Below, in pieces: positions 33,659 to 43,009 of a DNA stretch of 64,000 nucleotides; position 1 is the first letter of the stretch, and each line of letters begins with the position of its first letter. The notes under the pieces were generated by a model that was given only the letters and a program-made list of their open reading frames with translations, was not told where the DNA came from and did not search any database. The stretch lies in NCBI RefSeq assembly GCF_018263905.1, contig NZ_JAAFZU010000028.1:124479-188478 (forward strand), read 5' to 3'. This stretch comes from Loktanella sp. SALINAS62. GTDB lineage: Bacteria > Pseudomonadota > Alphaproteobacteria > Rhodobacterales > Rhodobacteraceae. Both the position numbers and the translations under genes were made by a program.

Positions 33659-35013
33659 CACAGCCGGTCAAACCCGACAGTCGACCCGAACATGTATCGT
33701 TGCGGCGGTATCTGCGGCTGTTCCGGGCCGATATTCTATCGGCGCAGCCTGCCAAGCTGTATCGGGCGTGGATGGCGGAATTCCGTACGCCGTTCTTTCG
33801 CAGTTACATGATAAACGATCCGCAACTAATTGATTTGGTACTGAAAGAACGGCCAGACGATTTCCCGAAATCGGACCGGATCAGCGCAGGGCTGCGGCCA
33901 CTGCTTGGACAGTCCGTCTTTTTGACAAATGGCGAGACGTGGAAACGCCAGCGACGTATCATCGATCCCGCATTTGCAGGGGGACGCCTGCGCGATACCT
34001 TCCCGGCGATGGTCGCGGCGGGACGGGCTGCCGTGGTGCGGATGGCGCCGCTTGCAGACGGCGCGCCACAGGATCTGGAACCTGAAACCAGCCATGCCGC
34101 TGCCGATGTGATCTTTCGGACGTTGTTTTCCATCCCGATCGAGGATCGTATCGCAGCAGAGGTTTTTGAAGAATTCCGGCGCTATCAGCGCACGCAACCT
34201 ATTTTGAACCTTGCCGCCTTTATTCCTGGGCCGCGCTGGATGCCACGGTTTTTCAAGTCTGAAACGCGCACCACGGCGCGCCGGATACGGACGCTGATCA
34301 CGGACATGACCCGTGCCCGTCTGGCACAGATCGCCGATGGCAGCGCGCCCGACGATCTGGCCACAAAGATCATGACGACGCCGGACCCCCAGACCGGGCA
34401 GACATTCGATCTGGACGAAATGGTCGATCAAGTCGCCATTTTCTTTTTGGCGGGGCATGAAACATCGGCGGCGGCGCTCGCTTGGACGTTGTATCTGCTG
34501 GCGCTGAACCCCGATTGGCAGGATCGCGTCGCGGCAGAGGCGCGGGCGTGGGACGGCAGCTTTGCAGCGCTGTCGGCGCTGAAAGACACGCGCGACGTGT
34601 TCCGGGAATCGCTGCGACTGTATCCACCCGTCCCGATGATGGTCCGTGAAGCATCACAGGCTGAGGTATTTCGCGCCCGCAAGGTGCGACGCAGATCGCA
34701 GATCGTACTGTCGCCTTGGCACCTGCACCGGCAGACGCGGATTTGGGACAATCCGGACGCGTTCGACCCCGACCGCTGGCGCACGGACGACGGCAAGGCA
34801 CAGCAGCGGCTGGCCTATATGCCGTTTTCCGCAGGACCACGGGTTTGCACCGGCGCAGGATTCGCCATGATCGAAGGCGTGGTGCTGCTGGCACAGATGT
34901 TGGCGGCGTATCGGTTCGAACTGGTCACTGACCGCCCCCCAGTTCCAGTGGCACATCTGACAGTTCGGACAAAATCCGGCATGTGGCTTCGAATCACGAA
35001 ACGTGACGGTTGA
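33655..35013 (+). CDS. Cytochrome P450
   Basis: Heme monooxygenase of 452 residues starting at GTG. It has the I-helix oxygen-binding motif FFLAGHETSAAALAW, the K-helix ExxR in FRESLRLYPP, PERF-like FDPDRW, and the heme loop MPFSAGPRVCTGAGFAM with the thiolate cysteine. The LRLYPPVP motif and overall length resemble CYP4-like or fatty-acid-hydroxylating P450s rather than the shorter class I bacterial enzymes. No redox partner (ferredoxin, reductase) is adjacent. Overlaps the upstream hydrolase-like gene by four bases. Confidence 0.93.
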   Translation: MTQPVKPDSRPEHVSLRRYLRLFRADILSAQPAKLYRAWMAEFRTPFFRSYMINDPQLIDLVLKERPDDFPKSDRISAGLRPLLGQSVFLTNGETWKRQRRIIDPAFAGGRLRDTFPAMVAAGRAAVVRMAPLADGAPQDLEPETSHAAADVIFRTLFSIPIEDRIAAEVFEEFRRYQRTQPILNLAAFIPGPRWMPRFFKSETRTTARRIRTLITDMTRARLAQIADGSAPDDLATKIMTTPDPQTGQTFDLDEMVDQVAIFFLAGHETSAAALAWTLYLLALNPDWQDRVAAEARAWDGSFAALSALKDTRDVFRESLRLYPPVPMMVREASQAEVFRARKVRRRSQIVLSPWHLHRQTRIWDNPDAFDPDRWRTDDGKAQQRLAYMPFSAGPRVCTGAGFAMIEGVVLLAQMLAAYRFELVTDRPPVPVAHLTVRTKSGMWLRITKRDG

Positions 35014-35156
35014 TCGTCCTTTGGAAACAGTCGCGGTGCGGGAACGTGATTGGCGCCATCTTCTTGGCTAGTAAAGCATGATTGTGAAAAACGCATGACG
35101 CGGAACGGTCGAGATTGTACGTTTTGACCCGGGGGCAGGTCATATGGGATACGAAA

Positions 35157-35357
35157 ATGTCGCATCAGTTTCCGCCTTCCAAGGGCTCTTCATCAAAAGC
35201 GATCGGCTGGATTCGTGAAATCATTAATCCGGGATCTGTGGTCTATTCAAAGACGCCTGAATCCTACCGCCCGGTCGCCCGCACAGCACAATATCGGGAT
35301 GGCGGCGCTGCTTCAAACGCCATGCAGACGATAACTAACAATCGCGCTGAACGCTGA
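35157..35357 (+). CDS. Doubtful small hypothetical protein (66 residues)
   Basis: Only candidate gene in the 321-base stretch after the P450. It starts MSHQFPPSKGSSSKAIGWIR and ends NNRAER, overlapping the end of the convergent ribbon-helix-helix gene by 23 bases. There is no clear ribosome-binding site, and its third-position GC is lower than in neighbouring genes. Otherwise I see nothing in this stretch. Confidence 0.2.
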   Translation: MSHQFPPSKGSSSKAIGWIREIINPGSVVYSKTPESYRPVARTAQYRDGGAASNAMQTITNNRAER

Positions 35358-35583
35358 TCTGATCCTGCAAATCACGTAGCACTGCGACACGAATCGCCGA
35401 TGCCAGCCCGACGTCGCCGCGGTTGGCATCGATCCGGGCAGCCAAAGCGTTCAGGGCCAAACCTCTCATTGCGGCCATCTGTCGAAATGCGTCCCAGAAT
35501 TCACGTTCCAGCGAAACGCTGGTGCGATGACCCCGCAGTGTCAGCGAATGTTTGACCGGGCGACCGTCCGGACGGTCGGTCAT
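35335..35583 (-). CDS. Ribbon-helix-helix domain protein
   Basis: An 82-residue protein with the RHH_4 pattern: VKHSLTLRGHRTSVSLEREFWDAFRQMA, where the strand RTSVSLE is followed by two helices. Such proteins are DNA-binding dimers, and in alphaproteobacteria this type is a conserved small gene of unknown target. Its ATG overlaps the stop of the DUF4169 gene by four bases. Confidence 0.85.
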   Translation of the reverse strand: MTDRPDGRPVKHSLTLRGHRTSVSLEREFWDAFRQMAAMRGLALNALAARIDANRGDVGLASAIRVAVLRDLQDQISVQRDC

Positions 35584-35759
35584 TCTTCGAATTGCGATTG
35601 ATCCAGCCGCTTTCGCGCCAGATCGGCTTGTGCTGCTTCCAGCAGACGCTGGGCCTTTGTCCGCCCGAACCGGACGGCGTTTTCGTCGGCCTGCGCCTTG
35701 GCGTCAGCCCGATCCCGCGTTTTGCGCGCTTTGTTCAGAGAAATCACTTTTGATGTCAT
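35580..35759 (-). CDS. DUF4169 family protein
   Basis: A 59-residue charged helical protein starting MTSKVISLNKARKTRDRADA and continuing QADENAVRFGRTKAQRLLEA, the DUF4169 pattern. It always precedes an RHH-domain gene in related genomes as far as I recall, and here the two are coupled by an ATGA overlap. Function unknown; together they could form a small regulatory pair. The ATG at 35759 fits relatives better than one 24 codons upstream. Confidence 0.85.
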   Translation of the reverse strand: MTSKVISLNKARKTRDRADAKAQADENAVRFGRTKAQRLLEAAQADLARKRLDQSQFEE

Positions 35760-35875
35760 GGGGGGAATCCTGTCGAGCATTCGCATCAAGGTGACGGTTT
35801 GCAGGAGTTCCGGCAAGCGGCTGCCGCGCAAATTAATCCGCGCGACAGCTGATTGTGTGCTTGACCTATGCCGCG

Positions 35876-37267
35876 TTATTTCGGGCCGATCATGTCTTCG
35901 GGGCGCACGACACGTTCAAATGTCTCCGCGTCGACAAAACCCAGATTGACGGCTTCTTCTTTTAACGTGGTCCCGTTTTTGTGGGCGGTCTTGGCCACTG
36001 TCGTCGCATTGTCATAGCCGATTTCCGGCGCCAGCGCCGTCACCAGCATCAGCGATTCCCGCATCAGGCGTTCGATCCGGTCCCGGTCCGCCCGGATGCC
36101 CACAACGCAGTTATCGGTAAACGCGACAGCGGAATCGCCCAAAAGCTGCATGGATTGCAGCACATTGTATGCCATCATCGGTTTCATCACGTTCAGTTCG
36201 AAATGGCCCTGACTGCCTGCAAACCCGACGGCGGCATCGTTGCCCATGACATGGGCGCAGACCTGTGTGATCGCTTCTACCTGGGTCGGGTTCACCTTGC
36301 CCGGCATGATGGAAGACCCCGGTTCATTTTCCGGCAACATCAACTCGCCCAGCCCGCAGCGGGGGCCTGACCCCAACATGCGGATATCGCAGGCGATCTT
36401 GTAGATCGAACCGGCGACCGTGCGCAGTGCCCCGGACATTTCGACCAGACCGTCATGGGCGGCAAGCGCCTCGAATTTATTGGGGGCAGTGACAAAGGGC
36501 AGACCTGTGATGTCTGCGATTTCGCGTGCAACCTTTTCGCCCCAGCCCTTGGGCGTGTTCAACCCGGTGCCGACGGCGGTGCCGCCTTGCGCCAGTTCAT
36601 AGATGGCGGGCAGTGCGGATTTGATCCGCCGGATACCCATTGCAACCTGATGCACGTAGCCGGAAAATTCCTGACCCAGCGTCAGCGGGGTCGCATCCAT
36701 CGTATGCGTGCGGCCGATCTTGATGATGTCTTCAAATTCAGCCTGCTTGGCCTTGAGCGCGCTGTGCAGGTGTTCCAGCCCGGGCAACAGCACATCATGG
36801 GCGGTGCGCGCCACGGCGATGTGCATGGCCGTCGGGAACGTGTCGTTTGACGATTGGCCCATGTTGCAATGATCGTTGGGATGCACCGGTGTTTTCGACC
36901 CAATTTCGCCCCCCATGATTTCGATCGCGCGGTTGCTGATCACCTCGTTGGCGTTCATGTTCGATTGGGTGCCGGACCCTGTCTGCCAGACGACCAGCGG
37001 AAAATGATCGTCCAGATCACCGGCCACCACTTCCTTGGCGGCTTTGATCATTGCGTCGGCCTTGTCCTGATCCAGCTTGCCACGTGCGGCATTGGCCTGT
37101 GCGCAGGCCTGCTTGATCACACCCAGCGCGCGCACGATGGCGACAGGTTGCTTTTCCCAGCCGATGGGAAAGTTCATCAGCGAACGCTGTGTCTGCGCGC
37201 CCCAATAGCGGTCGGCGGCGACCTCTAGCGGGCCAAAGCTGTCGGTTTCCGTGCGGGTCTGTGTCAT
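35876..37267 (-). CDS. fumC: Class II fumarate hydratase
   Basis: Iron-independent fumarase of 463 residues in the TCA cycle. It has [21 protein letters not shown] (split here by the page rule), [28 protein letters not shown] and the superfamily signature [20 protein letters not shown] precedes the ATG. The sspB gene lies upstream on the same strand. Confidence 0.97.
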   Translation of the reverse strand: MTQTRTETDSFGPLEVAADRYWGAQTQRSLMNFPIGWEKQPVAIVRALGVIKQACAQANAARGKLDQDKADAMIKAAKEVVAGDLDDHFPLVVWQTGSGTQSNMNANEVISNRAIEIMGGEIGSKTPVHPNDHCNMGQSSNDTFPTAMHIAVARTAHDVLLPGLEHLHSALKAKQAEFEDIIKIGRTHTMDATPLTLGQEFSGYVHQVAMGIRRIKSALPAIYELAQGGTAVGTGLNTPKGWGEKVAREIADITGLPFVTAPNKFEALAAHDGLVEMSGALRTVAGSIYKIACDIRMLGSGPRCGLGELMLPENEPGSSIMPGKVNPTQVEAITQVCAHVMGNDAAVGFAGSQGHFELNVMKPMMAYNVLQSMQLLGDSAVAFTDNCVVGIRADRDRIERLMRESLMLVTALAPEIGYDNATTVAKTAHKNGTTLKEEAVNLGFVDAETFERVVRPEDMIGPK

Positions 37268-37324
37268 GTCGGGCCTCCTGAATGCGACGGCCTTCAGTAG
37301 CCCGATGGACAGCCCTGATCAACG

Positions 37325-37795
37325 CTACTTGCGGAACTTGTCCAGACTGACGACTTCGGCGTCCTTGCGCGGTTCATCATCTTCTGTTTCGGCCAGTTCC
37401 GCCATCGGTGCTTCGTCGGCTTCATCTTCGTCATCGGGGATCTGGGTTTCAAAGCGCAGGCCAAATTCAACCGATGGATCGGCAAAGGTCGTGATCGCGT
37501 CATACGGGATATACAGCGGTTCCGGCACATTCCCGAACGACAGCGTTACAGCGAACCCTTCGTCACCGACATCCAGATTTTCAAACCAATGCTGCATGAT
37601 GATCGTCATGTCGCCGGGATAACGGTCTGACAGGTGATCGGCCATTTCCACATCCGGATGCAGCGTGTCGAATGTAATGATGAACCGATGATCGCCGGGC
37701 AGTTTTCCGGTTTTCTGCACGTCGGCCAGAACGTCCCGGATTAACGTCCGCATGGCGCGGTGCATCAGGTTTCCGTAGTCGATTTTCTGTGACAT
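37325..37795 (-). CDS. sspB: SspB-family ClpXP adaptor
   Basis: Alphaproteobacterial SspB of 156 residues. It delivers ssrA-tagged proteins to ClpXP. The substrate-binding part is residues 1-115 (YGNLMHRAMRTLIRDVL, FIITFDTLHPDVEM, MTIIMQHWFENLDV). An acidic linker follows, then a conserved C-terminal ClpX-binding tail (EVVSLDKFRK). The ATG at 37795 has AAGGA upstream. The tmRNA gene that encodes the tag is 2.5 kb away. Confidence 0.93.
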   Translation of the reverse strand: MSQKIDYGNLMHRAMRTLIRDVLADVQKTGKLPGDHRFIITFDTLHPDVEMADHLSDRYPGDMTIIMQHWFENLDVGDEGFAVTLSFGNVPEPLYIPYDAITTFADPSVEFGLRFETQIPDDEDEADEAPMAELAETEDDEPRKDAEVVSLDKFRK

Positions 37796-37860
37796 CGTGG
37801 CCGTTCCTTGCATTTCTTTCGACCAGCATATCGCATTCGGACCAGAGTGAAAGGGCGGTC

Positions 37861-38502
37861 CTAGCCAATGACGCGGGCCAGTTCACGCAAAATCTTTGCC
37901 CGGATCGCACGGGGGTAATCGCTGTGCCTGCGGGCCGTGATGACGAAACCGTCGCGGGTGATGACCTGATTACGGTAGAAATTGGTAATCGTCAGGCCCA
38001 TCGATTCGATGGCAATGGCATTGATGGTGATACCATCGCGTTCCGCCTGCCGACGGGCTGCGGCGATATCACCGTCGGTGTTGGGTGTGCCATCACCGGA
38101 AATGTCGATCACGCGGCGTTTGCAATCTGCCACCGCAGAAAAATTGCGTAAAGAAAACAACACAGCTTGCGCAGGCGCCGTGTCCGACAGGACAAAAGCA
38201 CGATCCTGAAGCCGCGCTGCAACCGACAGGTTGGCCACATCGCGCGCCGTGCGGATGCGGGTCCATGGGATGACGGTCGCCTGACGGTCGATGCCGGACC
38301 ATTGCACGACCGTTATCGCAGACTGCCCCTGCACCAGCGCATCAATGATATCAGGATCGGCCAGCGCGTCGGCCAGACCGTCGGTTTGCAAATGGTATTC
38401 GGCCACATCCACAGAATTGCTGACGTCGATGGTCAGCATCAGCGCGGTATCACATGCCAGCGCGGGCAGGGGCATCAGACACAGGATCAGGCGGCACAGC
38501 AT
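37861..38502 (-). CDS. Secreted DUF1194 protein with VWA-like fold
   Basis: Protein of 213 residues with a signal peptide (LCRLILCLMPLPALAC) and a von Willebrand A-like domain carrying a MIDAS-type DVSNSVD, then SAITVVQWSG and VIDISGDGTPN. This is the DUF1194 family, exported and of unknown function. The ATG at 38502 places the signal peptide at the N-terminus; a longer frame starting upstream lacks support. Divergent from the alpha-glucosidase gene. Confidence 0.88.
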   Translation of the reverse strand: MLCRLILCLMPLPALACDTALMLTIDVSNSVDVAEYHLQTDGLADALADPDIIDALVQGQSAITVVQWSGIDRQATVIPWTRIRTARDVANLSVAARLQDRAFVLSDTAPAQAVLFSLRNFSAVADCKRRVIDISGDGTPNTDGDIAAARRQAERDGITINAIAIESMGLTITNFYRNQVITRDGFVITARRHSDYPRAIRAKILRELARVIG

Positions 38503-38608
38503 CTGGTCATACTGCAGTGCTGGCGGCTGTAGCGAAAGCCGGATTTCCGGAATTTGACTTTGCGGGGGTGCGACAACAGGTAACCGGGTCCAAGCAACAG
38601 GAGTGCTT

Positions 38609-40243
38609 ATGCAACCCGATAACGCCCCGTGGTGGGCCTCTGCCACAGCATATCAAATCTATCCGCGCAGTTTTTGTGACAGCAACGGCGACGGGATCGG
38701 TGACATCCCCGGCATCGTGTCAAAGCTGGATTACCTGTCCGATCTGGGCGTCGGATTTGTCTGGCTTTCGCCTGTGTTCGCGTCACCGATGGCGGACAAT
38801 GGCTATGATATTTCAGATTACCGCGACATTGCGCCTGAATTCGGAACGCTGTCCGACATGGACGATCTGATTGCCCAAGCACGCGCACGCGATATCGGCA
38901 TCGTGATGGATCTGGTGGTCAATCATACGTCTGACGAACACGACTGGTTCAAACAGGCCAGCGCAAGCCGCGACAATCCTTACCGCGACTATTATGTCTG
39001 GCGTGATCCCGCCCCTGATGGCGGCCCGCCCGATGATTTGCAATCGAACTTTGGCGGACCGGCGTGGACGTTTCATGACGCATCCGGCCAGTATTACCTG
39101 CACCTGTTCGATCCCAAACAACCCGATCTGAACTGGGAAAACCCGCGCATGCGTCAGGACGTCTATGACATGATGAACTGGTGGTTCGACCGGGGCGTTG
39201 CGGGGTTCCGCATGGATGTGATCGACCTGATCGGCAAGGATATCGACCGCGGAATTACGGCCGATGGGCCAAAACTGCATGATTATTTGCAGGAAATGCA
39301 TGAGCAGACGCTGGCAGGCCGCGATGTCGTGACCGTGGGCGAAACATGGTCGGCCACCCCCGACAATGCGCTGCTGTACTGTGGACGCGACCGCAAGGAG
39401 CTGTCGATGGTGTTCCAATTCGAACACGTAATCGATGGCTGGGACCCTGAATTGGGGAAATGGAAACCACGACCGTTCGATTTGCCGCGCTTGAAACGCA
39501 CGCTGGGCAAATGGCAAAAGGTCTGTGCGGAAGACGGCTGGAATTCGCTGTTCTGGGGCAACCACGATTTGCCGCGTGCGGTGTCGAAATACGGGGACGA
39601 TGGGGCGCATCGTGTTGCGTCCGCCCGCTGTCTGGCAACGCTGCTGCATCTGATGAAAGGCACACCCTACATCTATCAGGGCGAAGAGATCGGCATGACC
39701 AACGTGAATTTTACCCATATCAACCAGTTCCGCGATGTCGAAACGCTGAATTTCCATCGTATCCAGACTGAAAAAGGGGTGGACCCCGATGCGTTTATCG
39801 CGGGCGCCAACGACAACGGGCGCGACAATGCCCGCACGCCGATGCAATGGACCGCAGGCGCGCAGGCCGGTTTCACGACAGGCACACCGTGGATCGAGGT
39901 GAACCCCAACCACATCACCATCAACGCCAAAGATGATCGCACCGACCCCGATGGCGTATTCGCGCGCTACCGGGATCTGGCTGCATTGCGCCGCACGTCC
40001 GATCTGGTGAAATTCGGTGACTACACCGCCCATGACCAAGCGCACCCGCAGGTGATGGCGTATGCGCGACATTTGAACGATGCCCAGCTATCCGTGGTCG
40101 GCAATATGTCGTCGCAAACCGTGACCTATAACGTGCCGGACGCTTTGGCTCTGACAGGGCGGGATGTGTTTGACGGCGCAGACGCGGCACTGGGCGGCAC
40201 GGTGGAACTGCACCCGTGGCAGGTCATCACCGTGAAATCTTAG
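38609..40243 (+). CDS. GH13 alpha-glucosidase (oligo-1,6-glucosidase type)
   Basis: Cytoplasmic glycoside hydrolase of 544 residues. It has AYQIYPRSFCDSNGDGIGD at the start, MDLVVNHTSDEH, the nucleophile in GFRMDVIDL, acid/base in VGETWSAT, and the transition-state Asp in GNHDLPRAVS. The C-terminal beta domain follows. It fits family GH13 subfamilies acting on maltose, isomaltose or sucrose. AGGAG lies five bases before the ATG. No sugar ABC transporter or regulator is adjacent, so the substrate is open. Confidence 0.93.
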   Translation: MQPDNAPWWASATAYQIYPRSFCDSNGDGIGDIPGIVSKLDYLSDLGVGFVWLSPVFASPMADNGYDISDYRDIAPEFGTLSDMDDLIAQARARDIGIVMDLVVNHTSDEHDWFKQASASRDNPYRDYYVWRDPAPDGGPPDDLQSNFGGPAWTFHDASGQYYLHLFDPKQPDLNWENPRMRQDVYDMMNWWFDRGVAGFRMDVIDLIGKDIDRGITADGPKLHDYLQEMHEQTLAGRDVVTVGETWSATPDNALLYCGRDRKELSMVFQFEHVIDGWDPELGKWKPRPFDLPRLKRTLGKWQKVCAEDGWNSLFWGNHDLPRAVSKYGDDGAHRVASARCLATLLHLMKGTPYIYQGEEIGMTNVNFTHINQFRDVETLNFHRIQTEKGVDPDAFIAGANDNGRDNARTPMQWTAGAQAGFTTGTPWIEVNPNHITINAKDDRTDPDGVFARYRDLAALRRTSDLVKFGDYTAHDQAHPQVMAYARHLNDAQLSVVGNMSSQTVTYNVPDALALTGRDVFDGADAALGGTVELHPWQVITVKS

Positions 40244-40249
40244 ATTGAA

Positions 40250-40603
40250 GGGGGGGTAGTGCAGGCTTCTGTTGCCAGGTGCCTGCGAACCCCGCCCTAA
40301 GCTGCAAAGCCTAGGGACTTAAGTTTTCGGTGTTAGGTACCGCTTACGCGGCAACTGCGACCGGAGCATGGTTGTCATTTGCAACTAGCTTTTGCGTACC
40401 GATAACGGTGGTAACTCACCGAGACAAAGCAATACCCCTTTAGACGTTCGTCGATCCTATTTCGGCCCCATCGCTGGCAAATGACCAGATGTTGGTGGAG
40501 CCGCCGGGTACCGCCCCCGGGTCCGATCCGCTTATTACGAGCGCGTTTATGTCCATAGTCCCGAAGGACATCCCATAGATAGGCGTGCCCCCCCGCAGTG
40601 GCA
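40250..40603 (-). ncRNA. ssrA: tmRNA, circularly permuted two-piece form
   Basis: On the minus strand the acceptor piece comes first and ends GGCGGCTCCACCA with its last base at 40493. A 23-base intervening segment (40470-40492) follows. The coding piece then starts GGGGCCGAAATAGGATCGAC at 40469, matching the tmRNA 5' consensus. The tag frame runs 40382-40344: ANDNHAPVAVAA, then TAA. The 3' end carries a GCAGGC...GCCTGC hairpin (about 40260-40285), and the outer ends can pair through G6/C6 runs. This permuted order is typical of alphaproteobacteria. Outer limits are approximate. Confidence 0.93.
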
Positions 40604-40608
40604 AGGGG

Positions 40609-41940
40609 TCACTTCTCAGGAAGAATGCCGCGCGGACTAAATCGCAGGATCAACAGCAAAACGGTGCCCATCACCAAGAACCGCATTTGCGGCGCAGAAT
40701 CGACAAGGCTTTGACGCAGGGCACTGTCGTCGGACAACGCGCTGGTAGCCCAGACCATCAGGTCAGGCCCATATTCACCAACTGCGACCCACAGCCACCA
40801 GATCAGCATACCACCCAGGGCAGCACCGAAATTGTTGCCGGACCCACCGACGATCACCATGACCCAGACAAGAAAGGTAAATCGCAGCGGCTGATACCCG
40901 GCCGGGGTTAGCTGCCCGTCCAGTGTCGTCATCATCGCACCGGCCAGACCGCAAATTGCGGACCCTATGACGAAGACCTGCAAATGCCGGCGCGTGACGT
41001 CCTTGCCCATCGCCTCTGCCGCCACTTCGTTGTCGCGGATCGCGCGCATCATGCGGCCCCAGGGACTGTGCAATGCGCGCTGCGCCAAGATCAGCAGGAC
41101 GATCAGAAACACGCCGAACAGACCCGAATAGGCCAGTTTGACCGATATGGTCGACGCTGTGACAGGATCGACACCCAGATTGGCCGCTGCTTCGACAAAG
41201 CCCGGATCGGCTTGCAGGTCGGTTTCATATGGCACTGGTCGGGGCAGGCCGATTACGTTCATCACGCCGCGCGACATCCAGTTTTCGTTTTTCAGCACGG
41301 CGATGATGATTTCCGCAATGCCCAGTGTCGCAATTGCCAGATAATCGCTCCGCAGACCCAGTGCAGTCTTGCCAATGACCCACGCCGCGCCCGCAGCCAG
41401 CAGCCCGCCGACAGGCCAGCCGATCACCACGATCCATGGCCAGTCGCGGCCACTGTCACCACCGAAATTCAAACCACCCAGAAACCCGGTGCTGGCCGGA
41501 TTGACAGATTCGATCGCGGCGACGCCTGCGTCGAAAATGCTACGAAAGATGAAAAAGCCCGCGATCATCAACACGATCATCAACCCGGCGCGCAAACGGC
41601 CCGATGTGCGCTTGTAGCTTGCCACCAGAGCCACGATCACGGCCAGACCAAAGGCGAGGGCACCCAGCACCTGCACACCGCCCGCAGACCACGCCTCTGG
41701 CACGGGTGGCATCGAAATCAGGACCGATGCCAGACCACCCAGTGCGACAAATCCCATGACACCGACGTTGAACAGGCCCGCAAGACCCCATTGCAGGTTC
41801 ACGCCAAGCGCCATGATGGCCGAGATCAGCCCATAGTTCACGATGATCAGGGCCAAGTTCCAGTTGTCCAGCACGCCCGTGCCGACGATCAGCAGAACGA
41901 CAAGACCCGTAAACAGGCCGGTGCGCAGGGTATCGGTCAT
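40609..41940 (-). CDS. livM: Branched-chain amino-acid ABC transporter permease LivM
   Basis: Inner-membrane permease of 443 residues with about ten hydrophobic helices. It has LGVNLQWGLAGLFNVGVMGFVALG, the EAA-like loop LRSDYLAIATLGIAEI and RAIRDNEVAAEAMGKDV. It is longer than typical LivM owing to an extra segment at about 120-170. It overlaps the livH stop by four bases and closes the livKGFHM operon. Its end lies close to the tmRNA 5' end. Confidence 0.94.
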   Translation of the reverse strand: MTDTLRTGLFTGLVVLLIVGTGVLDNWNLALIIVNYGLISAIMALGVNLQWGLAGLFNVGVMGFVALGGLASVLISMPPVPEAWSAGGVQVLGALAFGLAVIVALVASYKRTSGRLRAGLMIVLMIAGFFIFRSIFDAGVAAIESVNPASTGFLGGLNFGGDSGRDWPWIVVIGWPVGGLLAAGAAWVIGKTALGLRSDYLAIATLGIAEIIIAVLKNENWMSRGVMNVIGLPRPVPYETDLQADPGFVEAAANLGVDPVTASTISVKLAYSGLFGVFLIVLLILAQRALHSPWGRMMRAIRDNEVAAEAMGKDVTRRHLQVFVIGSAICGLAGAMMTTLDGQLTPAGYQPLRFTFLVWVMVIVGGSGNNFGAALGGMLIWWLWVAVGEYGPDLMVWATSALSDDSALRQSLVDSAPQMRFLVMGTVLLLILRFSPRGILPEK

Positions 41941-42947
41941 ATGGATTGCCCTTTGAACAGTCCGGTGGGCCGGAACAACAGAACGATAATCAGGATCATG
42001 AAGCTGACGGCAAATTTGTAATCACCGCTCATCAGCTGGACCAGACCCTCTGGCGCCATGCTTTCGGGCAGCCAGTAGGTCAGGACTTTTTTCAGCGGGT
42101 AGGTGATCGTGACTTCGGCAAACGCGATCAGGAACCCGCCCACGATGGCGCCGACCGGATTGCCGATCCCGCCAACGATGGCGGCGGCAAACATCGGCAG
42201 CAGCAGTTGGAAATATGTGAACGCCTTGAACGATTTATCCAGACCGTACAGCACACCCGCCGTCGTCGCCAATGCGGCGACGATCAGCCATGTGACCCGC
42301 ACGACGCGGTCGGGGTCGATGCCTGACAATAGCGCCAGATCTTCGTTGTCGGAAAAGGCGCGCATGGATTTACCTGTCCGCGTGCGGTTCAGGAACCAGA
42401 ACAACGCGGCCATCACGATGACCGCGGTGACAAGGGTGATCGCCTGCGTGGTGCGGATCGCCAACCCTTCGTCAAGGCCGGTGGCGTCACGGAACTGGCG
42501 GACGGTAATGACGAAACGCGCGCCGTCCGTGAACTGGATATCCCGCACGCCGATGAAAACGCGCGTCAGCCCGTTCATCACGAACATCACGCCCAGCGAC
42601 ACAATGACAAGGATCACGGGCTTGGCTTTTTGTTCGCGGTAGAATTTGTAGATCAGCCAATCCGTGCCCAGCAGCAGCAAGCCGGTCACGATGATCGCAA
42701 TGGGCAGCGCAAGCAGCGCGGTGGGCAACGGCCCCAGTGTCACACCAAGGGCGACAAGCCCCGCCGTGATCTTGATGGCGACCGCCGTGCCGAATGCCAT
42801 GGTGTCGCCATGGGCAAAATTGGAAAAGCGCAGGATCGCGTAAACCAACGTGATCCCCAAAGCCCCAAGCGCAAGCTGCGCGCCATAGGCTGTCGCCGGG
42901 ATGATGACGAAGTTGGTCAGAAACACCAGACCGTTCAAGAATTCCAT
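41937..42947 (-). CDS. livH: Branched-chain amino-acid ABC transporter permease LivH
   Basis: Permease of 336 residues with eight or so membrane helices. It has LGALGITLVYAILRFSNFAHGD (LivH signature), RTGKSMRAFSDNEDLALLSGID as the cytoplasmic EAA-like loop, and AAIVGGIGNPVGAIVGGFL near the end. It is coupled to livM and separated from livF by 62 bases. Confidence 0.95.
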   Translation of the reverse strand: MEFLNGLVFLTNFVIIPATAYGAQLALGALGITLVYAILRFSNFAHGDTMAFGTAVAIKITAGLVALGVTLGPLPTALLALPIAIIVTGLLLLGTDWLIYKFYREQKAKPVILVIVSLGVMFVMNGLTRVFIGVRDIQFTDGARFVITVRQFRDATGLDEGLAIRTTQAITLVTAVIVMAALFWFLNRTRTGKSMRAFSDNEDLALLSGIDPDRVVRVTWLIVAALATTAGVLYGLDKSFKAFTYFQLLLPMFAAAIVGGIGNPVGAIVGGFLIAFAEVTITYPLKKVLTYWLPESMAPEGLVQLMSGDYKFAVSFMILIIVLLFRPTGLFKGQSI

Positions 42948-43009
42948 TCAGTGTCCCCCAATCGGGCAACGCAATGCGCGCCCGGTCGTCATTTTGATGA
43001 TCGGTTGTG

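Noticed and set aside
38813-40072. A 419-codon minus-strand frame opposite the alpha-glucosidase
   Set aside because: Antisense of a well-supported GH13 gene; no recognisable motif.
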